Below, one piece after another: positions 1-5,326 of a stretch of DNA of 5,385 bases. The position numbers and the translations under genes are program-made. Source of the stretch: Desulfitobacterium sp. GTDB taxonomy: Bacteria; Bacillota; Desulfitobacteriia; Desulfitobacteriales; Desulfitobacteriaceae. The stretch covers positions 1-5,385 of the forward strand of contig JAAZLD010000161.1 of assembly GCA_012799495.1 (NCBI GenBank), in the 5' to 3' direction. Every line of letters begins with the position of its first letter. Within the stretch, counting starts at the first letter, position 1. The notes under the pieces are model-generated. The model did not search any database. It saw only the letters and a program-made list of their open reading frames with translations, and was not told where the DNA came from.

Positions 1-18
1 CAAAATTATTAGCTATAT

Positions 19-24
19 TATAAT
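19..24 (+). promoter_or_regulatory. Possible sigma-A -10 box ahead of the Der-like gene
   Basis: A perfect TATAAT lies 28 bases before the ATG at 53 and would place a transcript start near position 31, giving a leader of about 20 bases that still contains the GGAGG. The matching -35 hexamer would fall at or beyond the left edge, so the promoter cannot be confirmed. The surrounding sequence is very AT-rich, so a chance match is quite possible. Confidence 0.3.
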
Positions 25-52
25 AAAAAGATAAGTTTTATGGAGGTATTTT

Positions 53-871
53 ATGACAAAACCATTTAAATCAGGATTTATTACCATTGTTGGTCGACCT
101 AATGTGGGTAAATCTTCCTTGGTAAATTATTTATTAGGGGAAGAGAGAGTTATTGTCAGTGATATCCCAGGTACAACTAGAGATGCTATCGATACAAAAT
201 TCGAACATGATGGTAAACAATATATTATTATTGATACAGCTGGAATGCGCCGTAAAGGGCGTATTGAAGACCTTACTGAGCAATATAGCGTGATTCGCTC
301 TCTACGGGCTATCGATCGTTCCGATGTTATATTAATGTTAATCGATGCTACTGAAGGTGTCACTGAGCAAGATAAGAGAATAGTAGGCTATGCCCATGAA
401 GGGGGCAAGGGAATCATTCTTGTGGTGAATAAGTGGGACCTCATTGAAAAAGATGATAAGACTATGAATCTCTTTGAAAAGGAAATCCGAGAACAGTTAA
501 GCTTTATGCAGTATGCTCCTACCATGTTTATCTCAGCAAAAACTGGTCAAAGAATTAATAAGATACTAGAGTTAGTTGACTTTGTTGCAGAACAACACTC
601 TACTCGGATTTTAACTTCAACTCTAAATGAGCTTGTCCGGGAGTGGGTTTATCTAAATCCTCCACCAACGGATAAAGGAAGAAGATTGAAAATCCTCTAT
701 GCTACTCAAGCAGGTGTGAAACCTCCCACCTTTGTGTTTTTTGTTAATGATCATGAGCTGATGCATTTTTCTTATCGCCGCTATTTAGAGAATCAATTGC
801 GGGAGAGTTTTGGCTTTGAGGGATCACCTATTCGGATAGTCGTTAGACAAAAGGATGAAAAGAGGGAATAA
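53..871 (+). CDS. der: Der-family ribosome-assembly GTPase, short form: second G domain plus KH domain, with Era-like N-terminus
   Basis: Der (EngA) normally has two tandem G domains and a C-terminal KH-like domain, and acts in 50S ribosomal subunit assembly. This 272-residue protein has one G domain: P-loop GRPNVGKS at 14-21, PGTTRD at 39-44, DTAG at 61-64, NKWD at 126-129 and SAKT at 161-164. The KH-like domain follows at about 184-268, including the Der-typical VNDHELMHFSYRRYLENQ stretch. From residue 22 on it matches the second half of Der (SLVN, GEERVIVSD, MRRKG, EQDKRI). The first G domain is absent. Residues 5-13 (FKSGFITIV) instead resemble the start of Era. The ATG start is supported by GGAGG at 42-46, six bases upstream, and by an in-frame TAA at 32-34, so the short form is not caused by the window edge. 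The stop is two bases before plsY, suggesting co-transcription. Family assignment is firm; whether it can replace full Der is unknown, and an assembly join is an alternative explanation. Confidence 0.85.
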   Translation: MTKPFKSGFITIVGRPNVGKSSLVNYLLGEERVIVSDIPGTTRDAIDTKFEHDGKQYIIIDTAGMRRKGRIEDLTEQYSVIRSLRAIDRSDVILMLIDATEGVTEQDKRIVGYAHEGGKGIILVVNKWDLIEKDDKTMNLFEKEIREQLSFMQYAPTMFISAKTGQRINKILELVDFVAEQHSTRILTSTLNELVREWVYLNPPPTDKGRRLKILYATQAGVKPPTFVFFVNDHELMHFSYRRYLENQLRESFGFEGSPIRIVVRQKDEKRE

Positions 872-873
872 GA

Positions 874-1461
874 ATGTGGAAATACGCCATCTTCCTTGTT
901 GCTTATTTTTTAGGGGCGACTCCCTTTGCTTATCTTGCTGGCCGCTTAAAAGGAATTGATGTGCGCCAGCATGGTAGTGGTAATGTAGGTACTACAAACG
1001 CCTTTCGTCTTTTGGGAGCAAAAATTGGGATTATGGTGTTATTGGGGGATGCTTTAAAAGGTGCTCTCGCAGCATTGCTTGGCTATTGGGCCTTTGGCCC
1101 TTGGGGAGGGATCCTTGGGGGATTATTGGCTATGATAGGACATAGCTGGAATCCCTACTTCGGCTTTAAGCCTAGTGGTAAGGGAGTGGCTTCGGGATTT
1201 GGAATTATTCTTGTCTTAATGCCCAAAATAACGTTAATCGCCCTTTTAATATTTATCCTAGTTGTAGCTTTTAGTCGTTATGTTTCATTGGGCTCTGTCC
1301 TAGCAGCCCTATCGGTAGGTATTATGGTTTTCTTATTTCAGGAGCCTTTAGCTTATAAAGTTTTTGCTGTCTTAGCTGTAAGTGTTGTGATCTTTCGCCA
1401 TAAAGCTAATATGCAGCGAATCTTTAGTGGAACAGAAAACCGCTTTCAGTTCAAAAAGTAG
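874..1461 (+). CDS. plsY: Acyl-phosphate:glycerol-3-phosphate acyltransferase PlsY
   Basis: PlsY is an integral membrane enzyme that transfers an acyl group from acyl-phosphate to sn-glycerol 3-phosphate, forming lysophosphatidic acid. The 195-residue length is normal. The protein is very hydrophobic, with an N-terminal membrane segment and several later ones. The three family motifs are visible: SGNVGTTNAFR at 35-45, GHSWNPYFGFKPSGKG at 89-104, and FRHKANMQRIFSGTEN at 174-189. In the second motif the usual FKGGKG appears as FKPSGKG, one residue longer, in the loop linked to phosphate binding; this may be a lineage variant. The ATG lies two bases after the Der-like stop, with a modest ribosome binding site (GAGGGA, 862-867) inside the end of the upstream gene, so translational coupling is likely. 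The next gene, gpsA, makes its substrate. No terminator is visible between plsY and gpsA. Confidence 0.96.
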   Translation: MWKYAIFLVAYFLGATPFAYLAGRLKGIDVRQHGSGNVGTTNAFRLLGAKIGIMVLLGDALKGALAALLGYWAFGPWGGILGGLLAMIGHSWNPYFGFKPSGKGVASGFGIILVLMPKITLIALLIFILVVAFSRYVSLGSVLAALSVGIMVFLFQEPLAYKVFAVLAVSVVIFRHKANMQRIFSGTENRFQFKK

Positions 1462-1513
1462 TTGAATAGGGTAGTATGAATAGTTTAGAAGGAAACTTAA
1501 TGAATTAAGTAAT

Positions 1514-1520
1514 AAGGAGG
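1514..1520 (+). promoter_or_regulatory. Ribosome binding site fixing the TTG start of gpsA
   Basis: AAGGAGG, a near-perfect complement to the 16S anti-Shine-Dalgarno sequence, ends six bases before TTG at 1527. The protein read from this TTG begins MAKVTVYGAGSWG, the expected GpsA N-terminus, so this site decides the non-ATG start. Confidence 0.85.
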
Positions 1521-1526
1521 ATTATC

Positions 1527-2555
1527 TTGGCAAAAGTTACAGTCTATGGCGCAGGAAGCTGGGGGACAGCTTTAGCTATTACCATTGGGAAAGCTGGCCA
1601 TGAGGTATCATTGCTAGGTCGAAATCCAGATGATATATCAGCAATGAGTGAGAAGGGGGAAAACCTTCGTTATTTGCCTGGGGCAATGCTCCCTCAGAAT
1701 GTTAATCCTACAATTGATCTCCAAGAATTGAAGGATTCTGATGTTATTGTCCTTAGTGTCCCTTCCCATAGTGTCCGTGCTACAGCTCAAAAGATTAAGC
1801 CCTTGATCAGGGATAAAACTATCTTAGTAAACACAGCTAAGGGTCTTGAAGAGGGAACTAGTCTCAGACTATCTCAGGTTATAGCTGAGGAATTACCTAA
1901 TAACCCTATTGTAGTTTTGTCCGGCCCTAGCCATGCAGAAGAAGTGGGACGTGGTATGCCTACTACTGTAGTAGTCTCTTCACCAGACACCCAAGTGGCA
2001 GAGAAGATCCAGGACCTAATGATGACACCGAAATTCCGTGTTTATACTAACCCTGATATTGTGGGAGTGGAATTAGGTGGAGCCTTGAAGAATATCATTG
2101 CTCTCTGTACCGGTTTAGCAGATGGCTTGGGTTTTGGAGATAATACTAAAGCAGCTTTAATGACTCGGGGAATTACTGAGATTACTCGCCTTGGGGTAGC
2201 TTTAGGAGGTAATCCTCTGACCTTTGCTGGATTATCAGGAGTGGGGGATTTAATTGTTACTTGTACAAGTCAGCATAGTCGTAATCGACGGGCTGGGGTG
2301 GCTCTAGGCCAAGGAAAATCCCTGGCAGAGGTATTAGAGGAAGTAGGGATGGTTGTTGAGGGTGTGCGGATTACCAAAGTTGCCTATGAACTTAGTCAGG
2401 AATCAGAAATTTCCATGCCAATTACCGAACAGGCATATTATGTTCTTTTTGAAGGAAAGGATCCCCACGAAGCTGTGGCTTCCCTAATGATGCGGGGTAA
2501 AAAACATGAAATCGAAGAAGTGGCTCAGTTTGCCATCAAGGAAAAATTCAAGTAG
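1527..2555 (+). CDS. gpsA: NAD(P)H-dependent glycerol-3-phosphate dehydrogenase GpsA
   Basis: GpsA is a cytosolic enzyme that reduces dihydroxyacetone phosphate to sn-glycerol 3-phosphate, the backbone for phospholipids and the acyl acceptor for PlsY. The 342-residue length is typical. An N-terminal Rossmann fold carries GAGSWG at 8-13. NTAKGLEEG (102-110) holds one conserved lysine, K105. LSGPSHAEEV is at 131-140. GALKNIIALCTGLADGLGFG (185-204) contains the likely catalytic lysine K188. LSGVGD (236-241) and SRNRRAG (251-257) are the substrate-side motifs of the C-terminal helical domain. No key residue is missing. Translation starts at TTG with a strong AAGGAGG. The 65-base gap after plsY contains no terminator, so the gene is probably transcribed with the Der-like gene and plsY; a hairpin terminator follows 18 bases after the stop. 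Confidence 0.97.
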   Translation: MAKVTVYGAGSWGTALAITIGKAGHEVSLLGRNPDDISAMSEKGENLRYLPGAMLPQNVNPTIDLQELKDSDVIVLSVPSHSVRATAQKIKPLIRDKTILVNTAKGLEEGTSLRLSQVIAEELPNNPIVVLSGPSHAEEVGRGMPTTVVVSSPDTQVAEKIQDLMMTPKFRVYTNPDIVGVELGGALKNIIALCTGLADGLGFGDNTKAALMTRGITEITRLGVALGGNPLTFAGLSGVGDLIVTCTSQHSRNRRAGVALGQGKSLAEVLEEVGMVVEGVRITKVAYELSQESEISMPITEQAYYVLFEGKDPHEAVASLMMRGKKHEIEEVAQFAIKEKFK

Positions 2556-2573
2556 AAAGTTGAGTTTAAAGCC

Positions 2574-2636
2574 ACTCCCCTTTAGATAGTACCTGAAAGA
2601 AATATAGGGCTATCCAGAGGGGAGTTTTTTATTTTT
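2574..2636 (+). terminator. Rho-independent terminator of the der-plsY-gpsA unit
   Basis: The arms at 2574-2589 and 2610-2625 form a 16-bp stem with a perfect GC-rich base (ACTCCCCT with AGGGGAGT), one G-U pair and one A-C mismatch. The 20-base loop can add a small CCT/AGG pairing. The hairpin is followed by TTTTTT, A, TTTTT. This separates the housekeeping unit from spoIVA. Confidence 0.92.
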
Positions 2637-2733
2637 ATAGGAGAGTTTTTCATCAATAAGGATTACTCTATATTTTTTATAACGGTAGAAGAGAAACACA
2701 ATCGTAAAAAAATAAAATCAAAAGATATAATTG

Positions 2734-2762
2734 GTATAAAATGTTTTCTTGGCACATAGCAA
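2734..2762 (+). promoter_or_regulatory. Weak candidate sigma-E-type promoter for spoIVA
   Basis: In Bacillus subtilis spoIVA is transcribed by mother-cell sigma-E. Here GTATAAA (2734-2740), a 14-base spacer, and CATAGCAA (2755-2762) loosely fit the sigma-E pattern (ATA-containing -35, CATACAAT-like -10). The -10 matches at only five of eight positions, and a second loose candidate exists (GCATAAA at 2823 with CAATATAT at 2843). Treat this as a suggestion only. Confidence 0.2.
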
Positions 2763-2788
2763 TGTAAAGGATTGGGTAGATTTTACTC

Positions 2789-2806
2789 CTTAAAAAAATT
2801 TTTAAG
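2789..2806. repeat. AT-rich palindrome, 8-bp arms
   Basis: CTTAAAAA and TTTTTAAG flank a two-base AA centre, a perfect inverted repeat. With A7 followed by T5 it may simply be a bent or easily melted A/T tract. It could be an operator, but no known binding site is recognised. Confidence 0.45.
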
Positions 2807-2821
2807 TTAAAGGACATATGT

Positions 2822-2833
2822 GGCATAAATGCC
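2822..2833. repeat. Short palindrome GGCAT-AA-ATGCC
   Basis: Perfect 5-bp arms flank an AA centre. It is followed ten bases later by another perfect palindrome, giving an operator-like pair upstream of spoIVA. No regulator can be named. Confidence 0.4.
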
Positions 2834-2842
2834 CAAGCCAAT

Positions 2843-2858
2843 CAATATATTTATATTG
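2843..2858. repeat. Short palindrome CAATATA-TT-TATATTG
   Basis: Perfect 7-bp arms flank a TT centre, about 115 bases before the spoIVA start. This may be a regulator site or chance in AT-rich DNA. Confidence 0.45.
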
Positions 2859-2901
2859 CGTAATGTGCTAGTCCAGTTATCCATTATCCATCACTTGTGT
2901 T

Positions 2902-2944
2902 GGGAGGTGGGGGGATAAGGTGGGGGCCCTTCCCCGGTTTTGGG
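2902..2944 (+). other. G-rich stretch in the spoIVA leader (possible G-quadruplex or hairpin)
   Basis: Plus-strand G runs of 3, 6, 5 and 3 lie at 2902-2904, 2909-2914, 2922-2926 and 2942-2944. The third run can also pair with CCCC at 2932-2935 in a tight hairpin. This composition contrasts strongly with the AT-rich DNA just upstream. If transcribed, it would lie 30-72 bases before the spoIVA start codon and could affect translation. The function is inferred from composition only. Confidence 0.35.
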
Positions 2945-2960
2945 ACGGCACTCAAAAAAA

Positions 2961-2967
2961 GGGAGGG
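2961..2967 (+). promoter_or_regulatory. Ribosome binding site fixing the GTG start of spoIVA
   Basis: GGGAGGG ends six bases before GTG at 2974. The protein from this GTG begins MEKVDIYKDIAERTGGDVYLG, matching the SpoIVA N-terminus, whereas the reading frame itself stays open farther upstream to a GTG at 2920. Confidence 0.8.
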
Positions 2968-2973
2968 AATTTT

Positions 2974-4458
2974 GTGGAAAAAGTGGACATTTATAAAGAT
3001 ATCGCAGAACGAACAGGGGGCGATGTCTACCTCGGAATCGTTGGACCAGTCCGCACTGGGAAGTCCACCTTTATCAAGCGCTTTATGGATCTCCTGGTCC
3101 TACCCAATATCGTTGATGTATTTGAGCGGGAACGAGCCAATGATGAACTTCCCCAGAGTGGTTCAGGTAGACAAATTACGACTACAGAGCCTAAGTTTAT
3201 TCCAGCAGAGGCGGTGGAAATCTTAGTTAAAGACAGCATTCAGATGCGAGCCCGGTTAGTAGATTGTGTAGGCTATGCTGTTGAAGGTGCAATTGGTTTT
3301 GAAACTGAAGATGGGGAAGAACCCCGTTTGGTTCACACTTCCTGGAGTGAAGAACCTATGGCATTCCAAGAAGCAGCTGAGATTGGCACACGCAAGGTCA
3401 TTACAGACCACTCTACTATTGGAATAGTGGTAACTACCGATGGTTCCATTACAGAGATTCCCCGGGAAGCTTATGAGGAAGCTGAGGAAAGAGTAATCGA
3501 AGAACTTAAGCAGTTAGGAAAACCTTATATTGTTGTTCTAAATACTACACGTCCTTATTCAGATACAACCATGGAATTAGTTAATTTATTGGAAGAAAAG
3601 TACAGCATTCCCGTTATTCCAGTTAATTGTCTGGAGATGACTAATGAGGATATCACTCAAATCCTTGAGGAAGTTCTCTATGAATTCCCTGTGGACGAAG
3701 TGAAAATTGATATACCTGAATGGGTGGAAGAGCTAGATTTAAGTCATCCAGTCCGGGCTAGTTTCCAAGAATATGCAACAGAATCTGTTGAAGAGATTCA
3801 CCGAATTAGGGATATTGATCAAGCATTAGATAAGTTAAGCGAATGTCCCCATGCTCAAGATGTTATATTAAAGGAAATGAATCTAGGTACTGGTTTAGCT
3901 GTTATTGAAATGACTGCAGTGGAAGGGTTATTTAAAAACGTATTGCAAGAGCTAACAGGTGTAGACTTAGATGGTGAACACACACTTCTTAGATTAGTCC
4001 TAGATTATAGTAAAGCCAAAAAGGAATGGGACAAATTGGCCCCGGCCATCGATGAGGTTCGTACCCAGGGTTATGGTGTGGTAACACCTTCTTTGGACGA
4101 GATGTACTTAGAAGAGCCTGAACTAGTGAAATCCGGTGGGCATTACGGGATAAAGCTAAAAGCCAGCGCTCCCTCTCTTCATATCTTACGTGCAGATGTA
4201 ACTACAGAAATAACCCCCCTAATTGGCACAGAGAAACAAGCAGAAGACCTTGTCCGCTATATTCTAGATGAATTCGAATCTGATCCTCAAAAGGTATGGG
4301 AGTCCAATATTTTCGGTAAATCCTTACATGATTTAGTCAGGGAAGGAGTACAAACTAAGCTATATCGTATGCCAGAAAATGCCCAGAATAAATTACAGGA
4401 TACCTTACAACGAATTGTTAATGACGGTAATGGAGGCTTAATTTGCATTATTATCTGA
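2974..4458 (+). CDS. spoIVA: Stage IV sporulation protein A (SpoIVA), spore coat basement-layer ATPase
   Basis: SpoIVA is made in the mother cell, is recruited to the forespore surface by SpoVM, and polymerises using ATP to form the platform on which the spore coat is built; it is also needed for cortex formation. From GTG at 2974 the protein has 494 residues, against 492 in B. subtilis. The Walker A motif GPVRTGKS (24-31) places K30 at the known catalytic position. TTTEPKF (69-75) holds the two sensor threonines T70 and T71, and LVDCVGY (95-101) holds the Walker B residue D97. At the place of the GTPase NKxD motif is NTTRP (190-194), as expected for this ATPase derived from the TRAFAC GTPases. 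The C-terminus, GNGGLICIII, matches the conserved tail needed for assembly. Starting 54 bases earlier would add 18 residues not found in the family. The gene sits alone between two terminators, so it is probably transcribed from its own promoter. Confidence 0.98.
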   Translation: MEKVDIYKDIAERTGGDVYLGIVGPVRTGKSTFIKRFMDLLVLPNIVDVFERERANDELPQSGSGRQITTTEPKFIPAEAVEILVKDSIQMRARLVDCVGYAVEGAIGFETEDGEEPRLVHTSWSEEPMAFQEAAEIGTRKVITDHSTIGIVVTTDGSITEIPREAYEEAEERVIEELKQLGKPYIVVLNTTRPYSDTTMELVNLLEEKYSIPVIPVNCLEMTNEDITQILEEVLYEFPVDEVKIDIPEWVEELDLSHPVRASFQEYATESVEEIHRIRDIDQALDKLSECPHAQDVILKEMNLGTGLAVIEMTAVEGLFKNVLQELTGVDLDGEHTLLRLVLDYSKAKKEWDKLAPAIDEVRTQGYGVVTPSLDEMYLEEPELVKSGGHYGIKLKASAPSLHILRADVTTEITPLIGTEKQAEDLVRYILDEFESDPQKVWESNIFGKSLHDLVREGVQTKLYRMPENAQNKLQDTLQRIVNDGNGGLICIII

Positions 4459-4466
4459 TATAACTA

Positions 4467-4508
4467 CTCAAAAAGCTGTTGCCCCTTTGAAGGCAACAGC
4501 TTTTTGAG
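4467..4508 (+). terminator. Perfect 17-bp hairpin terminator after spoIVA
   Basis: CTCAAAAAGCTGTTGCC (4467-4483) and its exact complement (4492-4508) flank the eight-base loop CCTTTGAA. The GC-rich core GCTGTTGCC/GGCAACAGC is followed by TTTTTG, and the matching A run on the left arm would let it work on both strands. It begins eight bases after the spoIVA stop. Confidence 0.92.
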
Positions 4509-4529
4509 CCAGGGGGGTGAGCCAGGGGG
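4505..4529 (+). repeat. 12-bp direct repeat joining the terminator foot to the REPIN-like element
   Basis: TGAGCCAGGGGG occurs at 4505-4516 and again at 4518-4529, a period of 13. The first copy uses the last four bases of the spoIVA terminator stem; the second is inside the left arm of the large inverted repeat. The reverse complement of the second copy is in the right arm, so the motif occurs three times in about 75 bases. Confidence 0.85.
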
Positions 4530-4581
4530 ACAGGTTAAATGGCACGCAAGTGTGCCATTTAACCTGTCCCCCTGGCTCACC
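4516..4581. repeat. REP/REPIN-like or small MITE-like element with 30-bp perfect inverted arms
   Basis: The left arm at 4516-4545 and the right arm at 4552-4581 are exact reverse complements over 30 bases, separated by GCAAGT. As RNA or single-stranded DNA this forms a very stable hairpin; at the tip an alternative register gives CAC-GCAA-GTG with a GNRA tetraloop and one bulged base. The arms contain GGGGGACAGGTTAAATGGCA, GC-rich at the base and AT-rich near the tip, unlike the flanking DNA. No U-tract follows the right arm, so it is not a standard terminator. From memory, palindromes with a GGGGACAGG-like core are common in Firmicutes and other genomes, often dispersed and sometimes linked to IS200-like (Y1, RAYT) transposases. 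No transposase is present here, so it would be a non-autonomous copy. Confidence 0.8.
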
Positions 4582-4624
4582 TTGGTTCGCTCTATCTAGT
4601 TAGTATCGCAGAGAAAAACAAATG

Positions 4625-4653
4625 TTGCTAGTGGATGGACATTTGCTTATAAT
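4625..4653 (+). promoter_or_regulatory. Sigma-A-type promoter for the ACT-domain gene
   Basis: TTGCTA (4625-4630; four of six consensus bases), a 17-base spacer, and a perfect TATAAT (4648-4653) predict a start near 4660 and a leader of about 80 bases. It lies downstream of the spoIVA terminator and the inverted repeat, consistent with independent constitutive-type expression. Confidence 0.7.
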
Positions 4654-4727
4654 ATTTCTGACAGAAGGAGCACTTTACCTAATCATAGTTTTCTTTTCGA
4701 TTATTTATTGAAGATGCTTCCTTTGAG

Positions 4728-4735
4728 AAGGGGAG
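4728..4735 (+). promoter_or_regulatory. Ribosome binding site of the ACT-domain gene
   Basis: AAGGGGAG ends six bases before ATG at 4742. CTTC at 4717-4720 can pair with GAAG at 4727-4730 in a small hairpin overlapping its edge; this is probably too weak to matter. Confidence 0.65.
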
Positions 4736-4741
4736 AAAAAA

Positions 4742-5194
4742 ATGTCCGGTCATAATCGTAATAGGGATTTTCTTATTGTAAGTAAAGATATTCTGCCAGA
4801 GGCTATTCTTAAAACAGCCCAGGCTAAGGAACTCTTAGCTAAAGGGGATGTTAACACTATCAACGAGGCTGTTGAAAAAGTCCAATTAAGCCGTAGTGCC
4901 TATTACAAATATAAAGATGGGGTATTCCCATTTTACAAGGCTAGTAAAGAAAAAATTATTACCTTTTCTTTAATCTTGGAGAATAGAGCTGGGACTCTTT
5001 CCAACGTCCTTAATAAAATTGCTCAATTTCAAGCTAATGTTTTAACTATCAATCAGGGGATACCTTTACAGGGAATTGCTAATGTTAATATATCAATTGA
5101 AAACACTGATATGATCGATACTCCGGAAAATTTAATTGCTGCTCTAGGAGAGATTAAAGGTGTTCGTAAAATCGATATTATCGGTCAGAATTAA
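4742..5194 (+). CDS. pheB: PheB-like ACT domain protein (UPF0735 family)
   Basis: The 150-residue protein matches the UPF0735/PheB family (about 147 residues). Its N-terminal half, about 10-65, is helical and contains LSRSAYYKYKDGVFPFY (49-65), a family signature that looks like a small helix-turn-helix. The C-terminal half, about 71-149, is an ACT domain, with the typical ligand-loop pattern ENRAGTLSNVLN at 80-91 and ANVLTINQGIPLQG at 98-111. ACT domains usually bind amino acids. In Bacillus the homologue sits next to pheA and is annotated in phenylalanine metabolism, but its biochemical role is not well established; a regulatory, amino-acid-sensing role is likely. No chorismate mutase catalytic domain is visible. 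The gene appears to be a single-gene unit with its own promoter, not followed by hom, thrB or pheA in this window, so context gives no further clue to the ligand. Confidence 0.9.
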   Translation: MSGHNRNRDFLIVSKDILPEAILKTAQAKELLAKGDVNTINEAVEKVQLSRSAYYKYKDGVFPFYKASKEKIITFSLILENRAGTLSNVLNKIAQFQANVLTINQGIPLQGIANVNISIENTDMIDTPENLIAALGEIKGVRKIDIIGQN

Positions 5195-5276
5195 GGACAA
5201 TTTCTTTATTGGTAAAACATAAATTCTTGCAAAAAAGAAGTATTGGTAAGAATAAATATTGGGAAAAAAATTATCG

Positions 5277-5314
5277 AAAACAAAAATCCGCAATTCAAAT
5301 TCGAATTGCGGATT
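5277..5314 (-). terminator. Terminator of the minus-strand tRNA-Pro, probably bidirectional
   Basis: AATCCGCAATTC (5285-5296) and its exact complement (5303-5314) form a 12-bp stem with a six-base loop. Read on the minus strand, the hairpin lies 12 bases beyond the tRNA CCA end and runs into TTTTTGTTTT, a good terminator tail. On the plus strand it is followed by ATATTTTCTTT, so it may also stop transcripts from the ACT-domain gene. Confidence 0.85.
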
Positions 5315-5326
5315 ATATTTTCTTTA

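Larger units (their letters stand above)
2637..2973. other. AT-rich intergenic leader before spoIVA; no gene seen
   Basis: No credible coding region or RNA gene was found here. The first 250 bases are AT-rich and hold several short palindromes. The last 75 change to a G-rich stretch ending in the spoIVA ribosome binding site. The gap is long for a plain promoter region, so it may hold a sporulation promoter and a transcribed leader, but I recognise no riboswitch or T-box hallmarks. Confidence 0.6.

Noticed and set aside
127..363. Minus-strand open frame of 78 codons inside the Der-like gene
   Set aside because: It overlaps clearly conserved Der G-domain coding, resembles no family and has no convincing start context.
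1476..1508. Ten-codon leader peptide ATG...TAA between plsY and gpsA
   Set aside because: It has a weak ribosome binding site, no run of regulatory codons and no attenuator-like hairpin after it.
2637..2900. Riboswitch or T-box leader before spoIVA
   Set aside because: No T-box sequence, no recognisable aptamer core and no antiterminator/terminator pair were seen in this AT-rich stretch.
2920..2973. N-terminally extended SpoIVA from GTG 2920
   Set aside because: The 18 extra residues are not part of the family, and GTG 2974 has a well-spaced GGGAGGG and the exact expected N-terminus. GGGAGG at 2902-2907 is 12 bases from GTG 2920, a poor spacing.
2897..3239. Other open frames over the start of spoIVA (plus 2897-3226, minus 3027-3239)
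   Set aside because: Both are shadows of the conserved SpoIVA ATPase coding and carry no recognisable domain.
4516..4581. Large inverted repeat as a second terminator of spoIVA
   Set aside because: The right arm is followed by TTGGTTCGC with no U-tract, and a complete terminator already lies at 4467-4508.
5207..5265. Three TATTGG(T/G)AA motifs (5207, 5241, 5257) after the ACT-domain gene
   Set aside because: Spacing is uneven (34 and 16 bases), the motifs are short and the DNA is AT-rich; not convincing as iterons or a CRISPR-like array.
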